A stretch of DNA of 34,950 nt, taken from assembly GCA_903916085.1 (NCBI GenBank), contig CAIWVL010000259.1, forward strand, positions 1 through 34,950. The letters run 5' to 3'. Shown in pieces: positions 32,461-34,950 of this stretch (within the stretch, counting starts at the first letter, position 1; each line of letters begins with the position of its first letter). Source of the stretch: an uncultured Spartobacteria bacterium. Its GTDB lineage: Bacteria; Verrucomicrobiota; Verrucomicrobiia; Chthoniobacterales; Chthoniobacteraceae. The notes beneath the pieces are model-generated. The model was not told where the DNA came from and searched no databases. It saw nothing but the letters and a program-made list of their open reading frames with translations. A program made the position numbers and the translations under genes.

Positions 32461-33909
32461 CTACGGCTTTGGGTTGAGGTCCGTATCGAAGACGCTCACG
32501 GGGCCGATCGTTTCCAGGGCAGCCTGGATCTCTTTTGCCTCGCCCACGACTACGATGCAGACGTTGTCCGCGTTCAGATGGGTTTGGGCCGTGGCCTGCA
32601 TAAGAGCTGGAGTCACGCCGCCCATACGCGACGCGTAGGTTTTATAGAAGTCAGCAGGCAACCCGTACAGATCAATGTCCTGGACGCGCTGAACTGTGCG
32701 TTCGCTCTTCTCGAGGCTGAGGAAATAGTTGCCTACGTTGTACTCCCGTTGCAGGGCGAGTTCTTTTTCAGGCACTGGCTCTTTGCAGATCCGACTGATC
32801 TCATTGAGAATCTCGGTGACTGCGGGGGCGGTGACTTCATTGCGTGTGGCCGCGGAAGCCTCAAAGGAGCCTGCGTCCCGGCGCGGATCGAAGGCGGAGT
32901 AGGCGCCGTAAGTCCAGCCGTGGGCTTCGCGCAAGTTCTGGAAGAGTCGTCCTGAGAAGCCACCGCCTAGGGTGGAGTTGAGCACGAGTACCTCGGGCAA
33001 ATCGGGTGTGTTCCGGCGAGGTCCACGGCTGCACACGGCGATGTTGCTCTGGACGGAACCTGGGCGGTCCACAAGGTAGACTTTGCGTCCCTTGATTTCG
33101 GGAAGCGGGTCCTCGTGCATTTCTGGCACGGCATCCTTTTCCCAAGAGCCAAACGCCTGTTCAATCAGCGGCAGTGCTTGTTCGAAGGTAATGTCGCCGA
33201 CCACGGCCAGCGTGGCATTGCGGGGGCGGAAATGATCTTCGTGAAACTTCACGAGATCTTCTCTGTCAATGGCTTGCACGCTCTCAGGAGTAACGGTCCT
33301 GCCGTATGGATGGGTGCCGTACACCACCTTGGAGACCATCTTCGCGAGCAGCGCCTCGGGCTGTTGCTTTTGTGCTTCGAGGTTCGAGAGCGTGATCTTG
33401 CGCGCCTTGTTGAGTTGATCTTCAGAAAACACGGGGTTGCGCGCTGCGTCGGACATGAGGTCCAAGAGCTGGCCTGTGTACTTGTTAAGCGAACTGGCAA
33501 TGAGGGAGATGGAGTCAGGACCGGCGGCCGCCTCAACGCGGGAGCCGAGGTAATCAGCTTCCTTGGCGAAGGCTTCAGCAGAGCGGGAGTTCGTGCCCCG
33601 GTTGAGCAAGTTAGCGGTAAGGGCGGCGGTTCCGGGTTTGGCGTTATCGGCGGAGGCACCGGATTTTACCACGAGCCGAAAGGTCACCATGGGGCGCCGC
33701 TCGTCGGGAATGAAGAAGACGCGGAGCCCGTTGGGAAGGGTGAAGTCCTTGAACTCGGGGAAGGAGGCGGCTGGGGCTGGGCCGGGTTCTGGTTTCTGAG
33801 AGCGATCCACAGCAGCGTTCATGGTGGGATTAAGGCAGGCGAGCAGGGCGGCGCACAGGCCGGCCTGGGAGAGGAATGCGTTGGTGCGGGAAAGGGAAGG
33901 GGAGCGCAT
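32461..33909 (-). CDS. M16-family peptidase-like protein lacking the zinc-binding motif
   Basis: A 482-residue exported protein (hydrophobic AGLCAALLACL near the N-terminus). The M16 fold is clear: FTLPNGLRVFFIPDERRPMV, NKARKITLSNLEAQKQQPEA, HPYGRTVTPESVQAI, FHEDHFRPRNATLAVVGDI and LGGGFSGRLFQNLREAHGWT. The position where active subunits carry HxxEH reads GTAALTANLLNRGT, so it cannot bind zinc in the usual way. Heterodimeric bacterial M16B peptidases pair one such inactive subunit with an active one. The adjacent gene upstream (33965-34950) is the natural partner, separated by 55 bp. The arrangement suggests a periplasmic M16 heterodimer. Confidence 0.9.
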   Translation of the reverse strand: MRSPSLSRTNAFLSQAGLCAALLACLNPTMNAAVDRSQKPEPGPAPAASFPEFKDFTLPNGLRVFFIPDERRPMVTFRLVVKSGASADNAKPGTAALTANLLNRGTNSRSAEAFAKEADYLGSRVEAAAGPDSISLIASSLNKYTGQLLDLMSDAARNPVFSEDQLNKARKITLSNLEAQKQQPEALLAKMVSKVVYGTHPYGRTVTPESVQAIDREDLVKFHEDHFRPRNATLAVVGDITFEQALPLIEQAFGSWEKDAVPEMHEDPLPEIKGRKVYLVDRPGSVQSNIAVCSRGPRRNTPDLPEVLVLNSTLGGGFSGRLFQNLREAHGWTYGAYSAFDPRRDAGSFEASAATRNEVTAPAVTEILNEISRICKEPVPEKELALQREYNVGNYFLSLEKSERTVQRVQDIDLYGLPADFYKTYASRMGGVTPALMQATAQTHLNADNVCIVVVGEAKEIQAALETIGPVSVFDTDLNPKP

Positions 33910-33964
33910 AAACAGGGCGTTTACCGAGTGAAACAGGAGTGCCGGGTTGGGAGGGCGGTAAGCC

Positions 33965-34950
33965 TTACTTGGACTCCGGCGTAGGATAGCGAAGCACGAA
34001 TTTGCCCTTGGGCGTGAAGTACTTTTGAGCCACGCGCTGGAGATCTTCCCGCTTTACGGCTAGGTAGCGCTCTAGCTCGGTATTGATGAGGCTCGTGTCT
34101 CCGAAGAACATGGAATAGTGCGCTAGCGACCTAGCTCGGTCAGACATCGTCCCGCCCGATTGTGCGAATTGGCTTTCCATGGCGTTTCGTGCCTTTTGAA
34201 ACTCCTCTTCGGTAACGCCGTTAGCGACAACGCCTTGAATTTCCTCGGTCAAGGCTTGGTCCAATTCCTCCAGCGTTGAGCCAGACTGGCCGGTGACCGA
34301 AATGGCCAGCATCCCCGTTTTTTCCAAGAGATAGCAGTAAGGGCTCACACTCATGGCGACCCCTTTCTTCTCCACAAGGCTTTGGTACAGCCGGGAGGAA
34401 CGGCCTTCGCCCAAGATGTGGGAAAGCATTTCTAGCGGATAAGCGTCCGAATCAGTCTCCGCTGGCGCGCGCCATGCCTGGACGAGGGCGGGCAGCGGCG
34501 TGTTCTTCTTGAGCACATCCTTGGATTTGCCCTGCACATCTAGATTCCACTCAAAGGTCGGCCTTGGAATGGGTTCCCCATTTGGGATGGAGCCAAAATA
34601 GTCTTCAACGAGCTTTCTCGTATCAGATCCTTGGAAATCACCTGCAACGACGAGTGTGGCGTTTTCTGGTCGGTAAAAGGTTTGGTGAAAAGCCCGGAAC
34701 TCTTCGATCTTGGCCTGATCGATGTACTGGAACGAGCCAATGGGAACCCACTGGTAAGGAGTGCCTTCAAAGACAAGAGAGGACAATTCCTCGAACAGGC
34801 TGCCGTAGGGCTGGTTGTCGTAAGAGCGCCGTCTTTCTTCCTTCACCACGGCCCGCTGGGTTTCTACTCCAGCCTCATCAATGCGCGGATGGAGCATGCG
34901 CTCGCTTTCAATCCAAAGCGCTAGTGGCAACTGATGGGCAGGCAGGTTGA
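33965..34950 (-). CDS. M16-family peptidase, probable active subunit (partial)
   Basis: 328 codons are visible. The frame is open to the right edge of the window, so the N-terminus is missing. The segment ESERMLHPRIDEAGVETQRA followed by VVKEERRRSYDNQPYG corresponds to the region just after the zinc site, with the downstream Glu of M16 enzymes expected in VVKEER. Further features are FHQTFYRPENATLVVAGDF, LSHILGEGRSSRLYQSLVEK and a C-terminal VAQKYFTPKGKFVLRYP. The HxxEH motif would lie beyond the window. It is transcribed before the zinc-less M16 gene at 32461-33909 and likely forms a heterodimer with it. Confidence 0.9.
   Translation of the reverse strand, partial: NLPAHQLPLALWIESERMLHPRIDEAGVETQRAVVKEERRRSYDNQPYGSLFEELSSLVFEGTPYQWVPIGSFQYIDQAKIEEFRAFHQTFYRPENATLVVAGDFQGSDTRKLVEDYFGSIPNGEPIPRPTFEWNLDVQGKSKDVLKKNTPLPALVQAWRAPAETDSDAYPLEMLSHILGEGRSSRLYQSLVEKKGVAMSVSPYCYLLEKTGMLAISVTGQSGSTLEELDQALTEEIQGVVANGVTEEEFQKARNAMESQFAQSGGTMSDRARSLAHYSMFFGDTSLINTELERYLAVKREDLQRVAQKYFTPKGKFVLRYPTPESK

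Noticed and set aside
33115-33984. A 289-codon plus-strand frame opposite the M16 gene
   Set aside because: Antisense to a clear M16 peptidase-like protein; Gly-rich low-complexity product.

Overview
The window looks like a chromosomal segment from a member of the Verrucomicrobiota (PVC superphylum). The main argument is the cluster at 19225-30467. It encodes a PVC-type propeller/HEAT/CxxCH haem protein, a DUF1501 protein, a PPC-domain protein, a DUF1549/DUF1553 protein with CSSGGCH and CAQCH motifs, and a haem-WD40 protein. This combination is characteristic of Planctomycetota and Verrucomicrobiota. Several dispersed palindromic intergenic elements and a GxxExxY gene fit the same lineage.

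Region 1 (1-9000, all minus strand) is a type III-B CRISPR-Cas locus. It holds cmr4 (cut by the left edge), cmr3, and cas10/cmr2 with intact HD and GGDD motifs. Upstream of cas10 in the same orientation is a tight three-gene operon. In transcription order it encodes a divergent sigma-factor-like protein (7763-8971), a possible MazF-fold protein of 309 aa (6809-7738), and a Lon-type Ser/Lys protease domain followed by a TPR-like helical half (4787-6799). The composition parallels the CalpS/CalpT/CalpL module, in which a cyclic-oligoadenylate-activated SAVED-Lon protease cleaves a MazF-like protein to free a sigma factor. Here the C-terminal half looks TPR-like rather than SAVED. That also recalls TPR-CHAT/Csx30/RpoE of type III-E. 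I regard this as the most interesting system in the window.

Region 2 (9233-19000) is accessory. It has a secreted double-propeller sialidase-like protein and an elaborate symmetrical palindromic element flanked by 14-bp direct repeats. It then has a YegL/YegK/YegI-like triad (vWA, PP2C phosphatase, protein kinase) with overlapping genes, and a GxxExxY nuclease-fold gene whose 3' end runs into an inverted repeat. A tRNA-Pro(GGG), an integrase remnant and two divergently oriented toxin-antitoxin pairs complete it. Together with the CRISPR locus this resembles a defence or genomic island.

Region 3 (19225-30467, plus strand) is the PVC secreted haem-protein cluster described above. It probably acts outside the cytoplasm in breakdown of complex organic matter, but substrates cannot be read from the sequence. 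Region 4 (30468-31176) is non-coding and filled with palindromes, ending in a clear terminator. Region 5 (31177-34950, minus strand) holds a Gfo/Idh/MocA oxidoreductase and two M16-family peptidase genes, the upstream one cut by the right edge.

All functional calls come from reading motifs by eye. No database search was possible. No CRISPR array, cas1, cas2 or cas6 is visible in the window.
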